Source of the DNA: Streptomyces sp. SA15
GTDB lineage: Bacteria > Actinomycetota > Actinomycetes > Streptomycetales > Streptomycetaceae
Assembly (NCBI RefSeq): GCF_002291145.1
Contig: NZ_NTGE01000097.1
Location: forward strand, 1 to 64,000
Direction of reading: 5' to 3'
Length of the DNA stretch: 64,000 bases
The translations under genes and the position numbers were made by a program. The notes under the pieces were generated by a model, which ran no database searches, was not told where the DNA came from, and saw only the letters and a list, made by a program, of their open reading frames with translations. Positions 1-8,244 of the stretch are shown piece by piece (positions within the stretch are counted from its first letter, which is position 1; each line of letters opens with the position of its first letter).

Positions 1-8
1 TTCATAGT

Positions 9-127
9 GTTTCGGTGGTTATAGCGTGAGGGAAACGCCCGGTTACATTCCGAACCCGGAAGCTAAGCCTTACAGCGCCGATGGTACTGCAGGGGGGACC
101 CTGTGGGAGAGTAGGACGCCGCCGAAC
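9..127 (+). rRNA. rrf: 5S ribosomal RNA
   Basis: Complete 5S rRNA of the Streptomyces type. The 5' GTTTCGGTGG pairs with the 3' CCGCCGAAC, and the conserved loop CCGAACCCGGAAGCTAAG lies in the middle. It is the end of an rRNA operon whose 16S and 23S genes are outside the window. The exact 3' end is uncertain by one or two bases. Confidence 0.95.
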
Positions 128-136
128 TCCTTTTAG

Positions 137-180
137 AGCTCTGGCTCTTGGGCACATAGCCCGAGAGCCAGAGCTTTTTT
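137..180 (+). terminator. Intrinsic terminator of the rRNA operon
   Basis: A 17-bp stem (137-153 with 159-175, one G-U pair) with a 5-base loop is followed directly by a T run (175-180), a textbook intrinsic terminator about 10 bases after the 5S gene. It separates rRNA transcription from the phosphatidyltransferase gene. Confidence 0.93.
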
Positions 181-236
181 GCGTTGAGGTAAGGTCAGGG
201 AGCATCGTTGGCACGTTTCCCACAGGAGGCTCCCGG

Positions 237-845
237 GTGGAGGTCCAGGAGACCCGCGTCCAGACGGACCGGGTCCTCACCATCCCCAACATCCTCAGCA
301 TGGCGCGGCTCGTCGGCGTGCCGCTCTTCCTGTGGCTCATCCTCCGGCCCGAGTTCGGCGGTCCCAAGAGCGATGGTTGGGCGCTGCTGGTACTGGCTCT
401 GAGCGGGATCAGTGACTACCTGGACGGCAAGCTGGCTCGGCGTTGGAACCAGATCAGCAGCCTCGGCCGGCTCTTGGATCCCGCAGCCGACCGCCTCTAC
501 ATTCTCTCGACTTTGGTCGGTCTCACTTGGCGCGAGATTCTGCCAATCTGGTTGACTGCTGTACTTTTGGCGCGAGAGCTGGTTCTGCTGGTGATGGTGG
601 GCATCCTCAGACGTCACGGCTATCCGCCGCCGCAGGTGAACTTCCTGGGCAAGGCAGCGACGTTCAACCTGATGTATGCCTTCCCGTTGCTGTTGCTCAG
701 TGACGGAAGTGGATGGATCTCGTCACTCGCTGCTATTTTCGGATGGGCGTTCGCCGGATGGGGTACAACGCTGTACTGGTGGGCAGGAGTTCTCTACGTG
801 GTACAAGTCCGCCGCCTGGTTCGTGCGGACGCCATGACCGACTGA
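237..845 (+). CDS. CDP-alcohol phosphatidyltransferase (cardiolipin/phosphatidylglycerol-phosphate synthase type)
   Basis: 202-aa integral membrane enzyme that condenses a CDP-diacylglycerol with an alcohol such as glycerol-3-phosphate or phosphatidylglycerol. The family signature DG..AR........G...D...D is intact, beginning at DYLDGKLAR around residue 59, and several hydrophobic segments follow. The GTG start at 237 is chosen because AGGAGG lies at 224-229; an in-frame ATG at 81 would fall inside the 5S gene. From memory, the syntenic S. coelicolor gene (SCO1389) was reported as a eukaryotic-type cardiolipin synthase and the M. tuberculosis one is annotated pgsA2. The substrate cannot be settled from sequence alone. 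Confidence 0.85.
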   Translation: MEVQETRVQTDRVLTIPNILSMARLVGVPLFLWLILRPEFGGPKSDGWALLVLALSGISDYLDGKLARRWNQISSLGRLLDPAADRLYILSTLVGLTWREILPIWLTAVLLARELVLLVMVGILRRHGYPPPQVNFLGKAATFNLMYAFPLLLLSDGSGWISSLAAIFGWAFAGWGTTLYWWAGVLYVVQVRRLVRADAMTD

Positions 846-961
846 ACCCCGCCGGTTGAAGCAGCTGTAGCGGCGCGATGGCCCGCGGCGGAAAAGTGCG
901 GGACAATCTGGACGGGTGAAGTCGGCTAGACCGTCGTCTCTTAGAGGAGGACGCTTCCGAC

Positions 962-3457
962 ATGAAGGCCGTCGTGATGGCCGGAGGCGAAGGCACGCGC
1001 CTTCGCCCCATGACCTCAAGCATGCCCAAGCCGCTCCTGCCGGTGGCCAACCGGCCGATCATGGAGCACGTTCTGCGGCTGCTCAAAAGGCATGGGCTCA
1101 ACGAGACCGTCGTTACTGTCCAGTTCCTGGCGTCACTGGTCAAGAACTACTTCGGTGACGGGGAAGAGCTCGGCATGGAGCTCACCTATGCCAATGAGGA
1201 GAAGCCACTCGGTACCGCCGGAAGCGTCAAGAACGCCGAGGAGGCGTTGAAGGACGATGCCTTCCTTGTCATCTCCGGTGATGCCCTGACCGACTTCGAT
1301 CTCACCGAGCTCATCAATTTCCACAAGGAAAAGGGTGCGCTGGTCACTGTCTGTCTGACGCGTGTGCCCAATCCGTTGGAGTTCGGTATCACGATCGTCG
1401 ACGAGGAGGGCAAGGTCGAGCGTTTCCTGGAGAAGCCGACCTGGGGCCAGGTTTTCTCGGACACCGTGAACACGGGTATCTACGTGATGGAGCCCGAGGT
1501 CTTCGACTATGTCGAACCCGATGTGCCCGTGGACTGGTCCGGCGATGTCTTTCCGCAGTTGATGAAGGAGGGCAAGCCGGTTTACGGCTATGTGGCGGAG
1601 GGTTACTGGGAGGACGTCGGGACACATGAGAGCTATGTGAAGGCGCAGGCCGACGTCCTGGAGGGCAAGGTAGACGTCGATATCGACGGGTTCGAGATCT
1701 CCCCGGGCGTGTGGGTGGCCGAAGGCGCCGAGGTGCACCCTGATGCCGTTCTTCGTGGGCCCCTCTACATCGGGGACTACGCCAAGGTCGAGGCCGGCGC
1801 CGAAATCCGGGAGCACACGGTCGTCGGCTCGAACGTGGTAGTGAAGACCGGGGCCTTTCTACACAAGGCCGTTGTGCACGACAACGTGTACGTCGGCCAG
1901 CACAGCAATCTCCGGGGCTGTGTCGTCGGAAAGAACACCGACATCATGCGCGCGGCCCGGATCGAGGACGGCGCTGTCATCGGGGACGAGTGCTTGATCG
2001 GTGAAGAATCGATCGTCCAGGGAAACGTGCGGGTCTACCCGTTCAAGACCATCGAAGCGGGCGCGTTCGTCAACACGTCGGTCATCTGGGAATCAAGGGG
2101 TCAGGCGCATCTCTTCGGCGCCCGTGGCGTCTCCGGAATCCTGAACGTGGAGATCACCCCCGAACTCGCCGTGCGTCTCGCCGGCGCCTACGCGACGACT
2201 CTCAAGAAGGGCTCGACCGTCACGACGGCCCGTGACCACTCCCGTGGTGCCCGTGCGCTGAAGCGGGCGGTCATCTCCGCGCTGCAGGCCAGCGCCATCG
2301 ACGTACGCGACCTGGAGAACGTACCGCTGCCCGTGGCCCGGCAGCAGACCGGTCGGGGCAGCGCCGGCGGGATCATGATCCGGACGACGCCAGGTGTGCC
2401 GGATTCCGTGGACATCATGTTCTTCGACGGCCGGGGTGCCGACCTCTCGCAGGCGAGTCAGCGGAAGCTGGACCGGGTGTTCGCGCGGCAGGAGTACCGG
2501 CGGGCGTTCCCGGGCGAGATCGGGGATCTGCACTTCCCGGCCAGCGTCTTCGATTCGTACACCGGCTCGTTGTTGAGGAACGTCGATACGACGGGGATCG
2601 CCGAGTCGGGGCTCAAGGTCGTCGTCGACGCCTCGAACGGCAGCGCCGGGCTCGTGCTTCCCAGCCTGCTCGGCAAGCTGGGGGTGGACTCGCTCACGAT
2701 CAATCCCGGTCTGAACGAGTCCCGGCCGACGGAGACGGCCGACATGCGGCGGTCGGGGCTGGTGCGGCTCGGTGAGATCGTGGCGTCCTCGGGCGCCGCG
2801 TTCGGAGTGCGTTTCGACCCCGTCGGCGAGCGGCTGTCGCTGGTCGACGAGAAGGGCCGCATCATCGAGGACGACCGGGCGCTGCTCGTGATGCTCGACC
2901 TGGTCGCCGCGGAGCGGCGCAGCGGCCGGGTGGCTCTGCCGGTGACCACTACGAGGATCGCGGAGCAGGTGGCGGCGTATCACGGCACGCAGGTGGAATG
3001 GACGACGACGTCTCCCGACGATCTGACCCGGGTCGGGCGCGACGACACGACGATCTTCGGCGGTGACGGCAAGGGTGGCTTCATCGTCCCCGAGTTCAGC
3101 AGTGTCTTCGACGGTGCGGCGGCCTTCGTACGGCTGATCGGGCTGGTGGCGCGGACGCAGTTGACGCTCAGCCAGATCGATGCGCGGATTCCGCGGGCGC
3201 ACGTCCTCAAGCGTGATCTGGCGACTCCCTGGGCCGTCAAGGGACTTGTGATGCGGCGGGTCGTGGAGGCGGCCGGAGACCGCTTCGTGGACACCACCGA
3301 CGGCGTGCGGGTGGTGGAGACCGACGGGCGCTGGGTGATGGTGCTGCCCGACCCGGCCGAGGCGGTCACCCACCTGTGGGCGGAGGGGCCGGACGACGCC
3401 TCCGCGCAGGCGCTGCTCGACGAGTGGTCGGCGGTCGTGGACAGCGCCGGGCGCTGA
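962..3457 (+). CDS. Sugar-1-phosphate nucleotidyltransferase fused to a degenerate phosphomannomutase domain
   Basis: 831 aa, annotated in this family as mannose-1-phosphate guanylyltransferase. Residues 1-230 form the nucleotidyltransferase, with AGGEGTRLRP, a PKPLLPV segment and SGDALTDFD visible, so that half looks active. Residues about 250-375 are hexapeptide (left-handed beta-helix) repeats. Residues about 385-830 have a phosphohexomutase fold, but the three catalytic loops are lost: TASHNP is replaced at 473-481 by IRTTPGVPD, the metal loop DGDGDR by FDPVGER (618-624), and GGExSGH by GGDGKGG (700-706). The ATG at 962 follows GAGGAGG (944-950). The product is probably GDP-mannose or another NDP-sugar for glycosylation; the mutase half is more likely structural or regulatory. 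Confidence 0.85.
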   Translation: MKAVVMAGGEGTRLRPMTSSMPKPLLPVANRPIMEHVLRLLKRHGLNETVVTVQFLASLVKNYFGDGEELGMELTYANEEKPLGTAGSVKNAEEALKDDAFLVISGDALTDFDLTELINFHKEKGALVTVCLTRVPNPLEFGITIVDEEGKVERFLEKPTWGQVFSDTVNTGIYVMEPEVFDYVEPDVPVDWSGDVFPQLMKEGKPVYGYVAEGYWEDVGTHESYVKAQADVLEGKVDVDIDGFEISPGVWVAEGAEVHPDAVLRGPLYIGDYAKVEAGAEIREHTVVGSNVVVKTGAFLHKAVVHDNVYVGQHSNLRGCVVGKNTDIMRAARIEDGAVIGDECLIGEESIVQGNVRVYPFKTIEAGAFVNTSVIWESRGQAHLFGARGVSGILNVEITPELAVRLAGAYATTLKKGSTVTTARDHSRGARALKRAVISALQASAIDVRDLENVPLPVARQQTGRGSAGGIMIRTTPGVPDSVDIMFFDGRGADLSQASQRKLDRVFARQEYRRAFPGEIGDLHFPASVFDSYTGSLLRNVDTTGIAESGLKVVVDASNGSAGLVLPSLLGKLGVDSLTINPGLNESRPTETADMRRSGLVRLGEIVASSGAAFGVRFDPVGERLSLVDEKGRIIEDDRALLVMLDLVAAERRSGRVALPVTTTRIAEQVAAYHGTQVEWTTTSPDDLTRVGRDDTTIFGGDGKGGFIVPEFSSVFDGAAAFVRLIGLVARTQLTLSQIDARIPRAHVLKRDLATPWAVKGLVMRRVVEAAGDRFVDTTDGVRVVETDGRWVMVLPDPAEAVTHLWAEGPDDASAQALLDEWSAVVDSAGR

Positions 3458-3473
3458 ATCACAGCACGCGCGC

Positions 3474-3511
3474 GTGCCGGACAAGTGTCCTCCAGGGGGC
3501 CTGTCCGGCAC
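3474..3511. terminator. Hairpin after the nucleotidyltransferase gene
   Basis: Perfect 10-bp inverted repeat GTGCCGGACA / TGTCCGGCAC with an 18-base loop, 17 bases after the stop codon. There is no T run, as is usual for Streptomyces terminators. Confidence 0.6.
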
Positions 3512-3553
3512 GTTGCCGGGGCCATTCGGAGGTAGTGGGCGCGACGTGCGACG

Positions 3554-4459
3554 ATGTGCGGCATGCCGCAGCAGCCCCCCGTTCGGAGCACACCCACGCG
3601 CGCGTCGCGTCCGGACGCGTCCATGTCGCTGCTCACCAACGTCATGGACCACAGTCTCGACGACGGATACGCCGAGGCGGCCGCGCGGAAGAAGGCCAGT
3701 GGCGACGGCGGTATGCCCAAGACCCTCAGGGCGAAGCTCGGTCTCGCCGCCGGTCTGGTGCTCGCGGCTCTGGTGGTGACCGTCGGTGCGGCACAGGCGC
3801 GGGTCGCGGCGCCCGCCGTGGCCAAGGAGCGCGAGGAACTGATCGACCGCATCGACCGGGAGACCGAGAGCGCGGACAAACTCGAGGACTCCGTCGACGA
3901 GCTGCGCGACGACGTGGGCGCGCGGCAGCGTGAGGCCCTCAGGAAGACCGGCCACAGTGACCAGACGGCGCTCTTGGGGCTTCTGGCGGGTTCGACTGAG
4001 GTGCGCGGTCCCGGCGTGAAACTGGTCGTGGACGATGCCAAGGAAGCCACCACGGAAGGCGAAGGCGACCCGCGTGAGACCTCCGGGTTCTCCGACACCG
4101 GCAGGGTGCGCGACCGCGACATGCAGCGCGTGGTCAACGGTCTGTGGGAATCGGGCGCGGAGGCCGTCTCGATCAATGGGCAGCGGCTGACCACGCTGTC
4201 GGCGATCAGGGCCGCGGGTGACGCGATACTGGTCGACAACAAGCCGCTGGTTCCGCCGTATACGGTGCTTGCCGTGGGGGACGGCGACGGCATGAGCACC
4301 AGGTTCCAGAACAGCGCCGACGGGCTGTATCTGCACGCCCTGCAGGAGAACTTCGGCATCCGGACCGCCATCTCCGTGGAGGACGACCTCCGGCTGCCCG
4401 CCGCACCGAGTGTGACCGTACGTACAGCACAGCCGAAAACCGAGAAGGGCACATCGTGA
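3554..4459 (+). CDS. DUF881 family membrane-anchored protein
   Basis: About 301 aa. A cytoplasmic N-terminus of about 60 residues is followed by one transmembrane helix (about 58-80), a short coiled-coil rich in E, D and R, and the extracellular DUF881 domain (VRGPGVKLVVDDA onward). DUF881 genes flank a small basic protein gene in most actinobacteria and are thought to work at the division site or in the envelope; the function is not established. The start may be ATG 3554 or ATG 3563; GGAGG at 3527-3531 is far from both. The stop overlaps the next gene by 4 bases (GTGA), indicating translational coupling. Confidence 0.85.
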   Translation: MCGMPQQPPVRSTPTRASRPDASMSLLTNVMDHSLDDGYAEAAARKKASGDGGMPKTLRAKLGLAAGLVLAALVVTVGAAQARVAAPAVAKEREELIDRIDRETESADKLEDSVDELRDDVGARQREALRKTGHSDQTALLGLLAGSTEVRGPGVKLVVDDAKEATTEGEGDPRETSGFSDTGRVRDRDMQRVVNGLWESGAEAVSINGQRLTTLSAIRAAGDAILVDNKPLVPPYTVLAVGDGDGMSTRFQNSADGLYLHALQENFGIRTAISVEDDLRLPAAPSVTVRTAQPKTEKGTS

Positions 4460-4788
4460 TCGCCGTACTGGGCCTCGTCGTGGGAGTCGTGGTCGGCCTG
4501 TTGGTCCGGCCTGAGGTTCCGGCGGTCGTCGAGCCTTATCTGCCGATCGCCGTCGTGGCGGCACTCGACGCCGTCTTCGGAGGTCTGCGGGCCATGCTCG
4601 ACGGCATCTTCGACGACAAGGTCTTCGTCGTGTCATTCCTGTCCAACGTGGTCGTGGCCGCGCTGATCGTGTTCCTGGGCGACAAGCTGGGCGTGGGAGC
4701 CCAGCTGTCCACCGGTGTCGTCGTCGTCCTCGGGATCCGGATCTTCTCGAACGCCGCGGCGATCCGCCGGCACGTGTTCCGGGCGTGA
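4456..4788 (+). CDS. sbp: Small basic family membrane protein (DUF1290, Sbp)
   Basis: 110 aa with three hydrophobic helices (about 2-18, 27-45 and 60-95) separated by short charged loops, matching the small basic protein family, whose Bacillus member lies in the division gene region. It is sandwiched between two DUF881 genes and overlaps both by 4 bases, so the three proteins are probably made in fixed ratio and may form a membrane complex. The M. tuberculosis counterpart is Rv1824 (from memory). Confidence 0.87.
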   Translation: MIAVLGLVVGVVVGLLVRPEVPAVVEPYLPIAVVAALDAVFGGLRAMLDGIFDDKVFVVSFLSNVVVAALIVFLGDKLGVGAQLSTGVVVVLGIRIFSNAAAIRRHVFRA

Positions 4789-5627
4789 GGCCGATGAGCA
4801 ACCAGGACGAGACGCCCGACAACAGGCTGCGCAAGGAACTGCCCGAGGAGGTACCCGCGGCGGCCTCTCCTCCGGCCGAGAACGCCTCCGAGCGGGAGCC
4901 GCAGCTGACCGGTCGGCAACGTCTGGTGAAGGGGTTGTGGCCGCCGCGTGTCACGCGTGCCCAACTCATCGTCGCCGTGCTGTTGTTCGGCCTGGGATTC
5001 GGTCTCGCCATTCAGGTGGCGTCGAACAGTGACAGCGACAGTGCTCTACGGGGTGCGCGTCAGGAAGATCTTGTTCGCATCCTCGACGAACTGGACGACC
5101 GTACTCAGCGTCTTGAAGACGAGAAGCAGGGTCTCGAGAAGCAGCGGGACGAGCTGGAGAACAGCTCGGACCAGGCCGAGGAGGCCCGTAAGCAGACGGT
5201 CGAGAAGGAGAGGCAGCTCGGCATCCTCGCGGGCACGGTGGCCGCGCAGGGGCCCGGCATCACCATGACCATCGACGACACGAAGGGGACGGTCGAGGCG
5301 GACATGCTGCTCGACGCGGTCCAGGAGCTGCGCGCGGCCGGCGCGGAGGCGATCCAGGTGAACGGCGTGCGGGTCGTCGCGGGGACGTACCTGACCGACT
5401 CCGGCAAGAGCGTGAGCGTCGATGGGAACAAGATCAACGCTCCCTATCGTTTCAAGGTCATCGGCAGGCCGCAGGACCTCGAACCGGCGCTCAACATCCC
5501 TGGAGGCGTGGTGCAGACTCTTGAGAAGGAGCAGGCCACCGTGACCGTCGAGCGGTCGGACAAGATCGTCGTGGACGCCTTGCGAGCAGCGAAGCGGCCT
5601 GACTACGCTCGGTCGTCCTCCCAGTGA
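4785..5627 (+). CDS. DUF881 family membrane-anchored protein (second copy)
   Basis: 280 aa. The N-terminal 55 residues are acidic and cytoplasmic, followed by one membrane helix (about 58-78), a 50-residue coiled-coil rich in E, Q, K and R (about 90-140), and a DUF881 domain (GPGITMTIDD onward). It starts by GTG at 4785 overlapping the previous stop; ATG 4794 is an alternative. It is paralogous to the upstream DUF881 protein but has a longer coiled-coil. Confidence 0.87.
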   Translation: MRPMSNQDETPDNRLRKELPEEVPAAASPPAENASEREPQLTGRQRLVKGLWPPRVTRAQLIVAVLLFGLGFGLAIQVASNSDSDSALRGARQEDLVRILDELDDRTQRLEDEKQGLEKQRDELENSSDQAEEARKQTVEKERQLGILAGTVAAQGPGITMTIDDTKGTVEADMLLDAVQELRAAGAEAIQVNGVRVVAGTYLTDSGKSVSVDGNKINAPYRFKVIGRPQDLEPALNIPGGVVQTLEKEQATVTVERSDKIVVDALRAAKRPDYARSSSQ

Positions 5628-5817
5628 ACCGGGGGTGCATGGGGGGCGTCCGGCCAGGGCATGAGGTTGCGGGGGGTCGGCGCACCGAATGGGTGGTGCG
5701 TGGTGGAAACTGTCTGGTGGATACGGACGTTGTGAGGATGTCCGGGTCGACCGGTGTGTTCAATCAGGGTTCGTCCTGCCCCACGGGCGGGTCTGTTTCG
5801 GTCAAGGGGAATCGCCC

Positions 5818-6648
5818 GTGAAGTTGTTTGCGAAGTTGTTCGGCAAGAGCGCGCGAGAGGGCAGCGACAACGCGACCGCTCGTCATCGCGCACAGCCTGA
5901 CGCAGAAGGTCAGCGCCCGCTGTTCCGGGACCAGGTCGGTGGTCCGGGCGCTGACGTTTCCGGAGGTCAGGGCGCGCCGTCTGTTGACCCTGCCCAGTCC
6001 GGAGGCATAGGTTTCGGACAACCGTCAACCTCAAGTACGGGTGGAGGGTTTTCCGCCGACCCGTACGCGTCCAATGCCCCTGGGGGGCAGCCGCGGCAGG
6101 AGGATCCGTCCATGTCGGCCCTGGTGTGTACGAGGTGCGGTAACCGCAACGCGGAGAACAGCCGCTTCTGCTCCAATTGCGGCGCGCCGCTGCGGGCCGG
6201 AGCCGCGGCAGAGCGTCCGTCCGAGACGACGTCCACGATCTCCATCTCCGGACTCGAGGCCTACGACGCCGAGGCCACGGGCCAGACGCCGATTCCCATG
6301 CTCTCCCCGGAGGCGCAGGCGGCCGTCGACGCACTGCCGCTCGGTTCGGCGCTGCTGGTGGTGCGCCGTGGTCCGAACTCGGGCAGCCGCTTCCTGCTGG
6401 ACGGCGACCTGACCACGGCAGGGCGTCATCCGCAGAGCGACATCTTCCTGGACGACGTGACGGTCTCCCGTCGGCATGTGGAGTTCCGCCGCGGTCCGGA
6501 CGGCTCGTTCACGGTGGCCGACGTGGGCAGTCTGAACGGCACCTATGTCAACCGTGAGCGGATCGACCAGGTCGCCCTGAACAATGGTGACGAGGTGCAG
6601 ATCGGCAAGTACCGGCTGGTCTTCTACGCGAGCCAGCGGGGCTACTGA
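5818..6648 (+). CDS. garA: FHA-domain signalling protein, GarA/OdhI-like, with N-terminal extension and zinc ribbon
   Basis: 276 aa. After a low-complexity N-terminus there is a zinc ribbon (Cys104, 107, 118 and 121), then an ETTS motif (136-139) like the one phosphorylated by PknB/PknG in mycobacterial GarA, then an FHA domain (about 178-270) with GRHPQSDI, SRRHVEF and LNGTYVN. GarA and OdhI bind and inhibit 2-oxoglutarate dehydrogenase and act on glutamate metabolism. Gene order (DUF881 upstream; MerR, DUF151, MerR and gcvP downstream) supports orthology. The GTG at 5818 follows AAGGGGA. Compared with mycobacterial GarA (about 160 aa), the extension and zinc ribbon are extra. Confidence 0.8.
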   Translation: MKLFAKLFGKSAREGSDNATARHRAQPDAEGQRPLFRDQVGGPGADVSGGQGAPSVDPAQSGGIGFGQPSTSSTGGGFSADPYASNAPGGQPRQEDPSMSALVCTRCGNRNAENSRFCSNCGAPLRAGAAAERPSETTSTISISGLEAYDAEATGQTPIPMLSPEAQAAVDALPLGSALLVVRRGPNSGSRFLLDGDLTTAGRHPQSDIFLDDVTVSRRHVEFRRGPDGSFTVADVGSLNGTYVNRERIDQVALNNGDEVQIGKYRLVFYASQRGY

Positions 6649-6652
6649 CCCT

Positions 6653-6673
6653 CCCCCGGACGCCGTCCGGGGG
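6653..6673. terminator. Hairpin between the FHA and MerR genes
   Basis: Perfect inverted repeat CCCCCGGAC / GTCCGGGGG with a 3-base loop, just after the FHA stop and ending 18 bases before the merR start. It may be a terminator, or a structure limiting translation of merR, whose AGGGAAGG ribosome site follows at once. Confidence 0.5.
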
Positions 6674-6691
6674 GACCCCCAGGGAAGGTCC

Positions 6692-7429
6692 ATGGTTCAA
6701 ACATCGAGCGGCGGTGCCGGGCACGGCATCGCCGCCGCGGACAGTGGGCTGATGAGCATCGGCACGGTGCTGAACGCGCTGCGTGAGGAGTTCCCCGAAG
6801 TCACCATCTCCAAGATCCGTTTCCTGGAGTCGGAGGGCCTCATCGAGCCGCAGCGGACCCCCTCGGGGTATCGCAAGTTCAGCGCCCAGGACGTCGAGCG
6901 CCTCGGCCATGTCCTGAGGATGCAGAGGGACCATTATCTGCCGCTCAAGGTGATCCGTGAGCACCTGGACGCCATGGAGCGCGGCGAGGCCGTACAACTG
7001 CCGGCACTGGGCCGTCAGCGGGACGGCGAGGCCGTTGCGGAGGCCGTCGAAGGGCCCACGGCGGTTCGGATCGGACGGGACGAGCTGATGGCCGCCGCCG
7101 AGATCGATGAGCAGGAACTTCAGGAATGGGAGTCGTACGGGCTCATCACCGCGCTGCCGGATGGGGCGTACGACGCGGAGGCGGCCACCGTGGCCTCGCT
7201 CGTCGCCGAGCTGGGGCGGTTCGGGATCGAACCGCGGCACCTGCGGGTGATGAAGGCCGCGGCCGACCGCGAGGCGGGGCTCGTGGACCAAGTGGTGGCC
7301 CCGCTCAAGCGCCACCGCAACCCGCAGACCAGGGCGCATGCCGAGGCACGTACGAAGGAACTCGCCGGGCTCACGGTGAAACTGCACGCCGCGCTGGTGC
7401 AGACCGCTCTCGGGGTGCGGCTGCCCTGA
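6692..7429 (+). CDS. MerR family transcriptional regulator (Rv1828-like)
   Basis: 245 aa. A winged-helix MerR domain at about 14-85 (SIGTVLNALREEFPEVTISK onward, FLESEGLIEP, SGYRKFS) is followed by an effector/dimerisation part without the metal-binding cysteines of classical MerR proteins. It directly follows the GarA-like gene, as Rv1828 follows garA in M. tuberculosis. The ATG at 6692 follows AGGGAAGG. Confidence 0.87.
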   Translation: MVQTSSGGAGHGIAAADSGLMSIGTVLNALREEFPEVTISKIRFLESEGLIEPQRTPSGYRKFSAQDVERLGHVLRMQRDHYLPLKVIREHLDAMERGEAVQLPALGRQRDGEAVAEAVEGPTAVRIGRDELMAAAEIDEQELQEWESYGLITALPDGAYDAEAATVASLVAELGRFGIEPRHLRVMKAAADREAGLVDQVVAPLKRHRNPQTRAHAEARTKELAGLTVKLHAALVQTALGVRLP

Positions 7430-7514
7430 AGTGGGCGGGCGAACGGCGGCCGGAACGGCCACCCGTTTCCTGCTCGACTACCCAAACGTCCCGAGCACGG
7501 CCTAGGGTTGCTGT

Positions 7515-7988
7515 GTGAACGAGCTCGATGTCGTAGGTGTCCGGGTCGAAATGCCCTCCAACCAACCGATCGTGCTCCTGCGTGAAGTGGGAGGCGACCG
7601 CTACCTCCCCATCTGGATCGGGCCTGGGGAGGCCACGGCGATCGCTTTCGCCCAGCAGGGCATGGCTCCCGCCCGACCGCTGACCCACGACCTGTTCAAG
7701 GACGTGCTGGAGGCCGTCGGCCAGGAACTCACCGAAGTGCGCATCACGGACCTGCGTGAGGGCGTCTTCTACGCGGAGCTGGTGTTCGCCAGCGGGGTCG
7801 AGGTGAGCGCCCGGCCGTCCGACGCCATAGCGCTGGCGCTGCGCACCGGGACGCCGATCTACGGCAGTGACGGTGTGCTCGACGACGCGGGCATCGCGAT
7901 TCCGGACGAGCAGGAGGACGAGGTGGAGAAGTTCCGCGAGTTCCTCGACCAGATCTCCCCGGAGGACTTCGGCACCAGCAGCCAGTGA
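7515..7988 (+). CDS. Bifunctional nuclease domain protein (DUF151)
   Basis: 157 aa with the full DUF151 domain (residues about 1-130: LREVGGDRYLPIWIG, ATAIA, SDAIALALRTG). Plant members have RNase/DNase activity; the bacterial role is unknown. The C-terminal 30 residues are acidic. The GTG at 7515 has no strong ribosome site. It lies between two merR genes, the same order as Rv1828-Rv1829-Rv1830. Confidence 0.87.
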   Translation: MNELDVVGVRVEMPSNQPIVLLREVGGDRYLPIWIGPGEATAIAFAQQGMAPARPLTHDLFKDVLEAVGQELTEVRITDLREGVFYAELVFASGVEVSARPSDAIALALRTGTPIYGSDGVLDDAGIAIPDEQEDEVEKFREFLDQISPEDFGTSSQ

Positions 7989-8150
7989 GTCATGGGCCCG
8001 GCGGGCGCACGGAGCGTGTCGGGCCTGTCCTCGTCCGGTGACGCCTCAATTGACGGCATTTGCCAACGGCGCGTGAGAGCGTCTGCGGCCCCGTCCGAGC
8101 GCATTCGGCTAGCCTTTCCCCGCGGTGGGGCACGTGAAACCACTCTTAGG

Positions 8151-8161
8151 GTGATTATCAC
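8151..8161. promoter_or_regulatory. Palindrome GTGATTATCAC upstream of the second merR gene
   Basis: Perfect 11-bp palindrome 84 bases before the GTG of the MerR gene, in the only A+T-rich part of the 256-base gap. It could be an operator for the gene's own product; this is inference. Confidence 0.4.
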
Positions 8162-8244
8162 TCGGCGTGCCGAGTGTGGCGATCGTTGACGCACCCCTGG
8201 TGACTGCCTACCGTCGAGAAGGCAGGTCAAGGACGGAGGTCGGC

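Noticed and set aside
81..236. Upstream ATG start for the phosphatidyltransferase
   Set aside because: It would place the start inside the 5S rRNA and read through the terminator; GTG 237 has a good ribosome site.
2093..5011. 972-residue open frame on the minus strand
   Set aside because: It lies antisense to the nucleotidyltransferase and DUF881 genes; its Arg/Pro/Gly/His-rich translation is a shadow of third-position GC bias.
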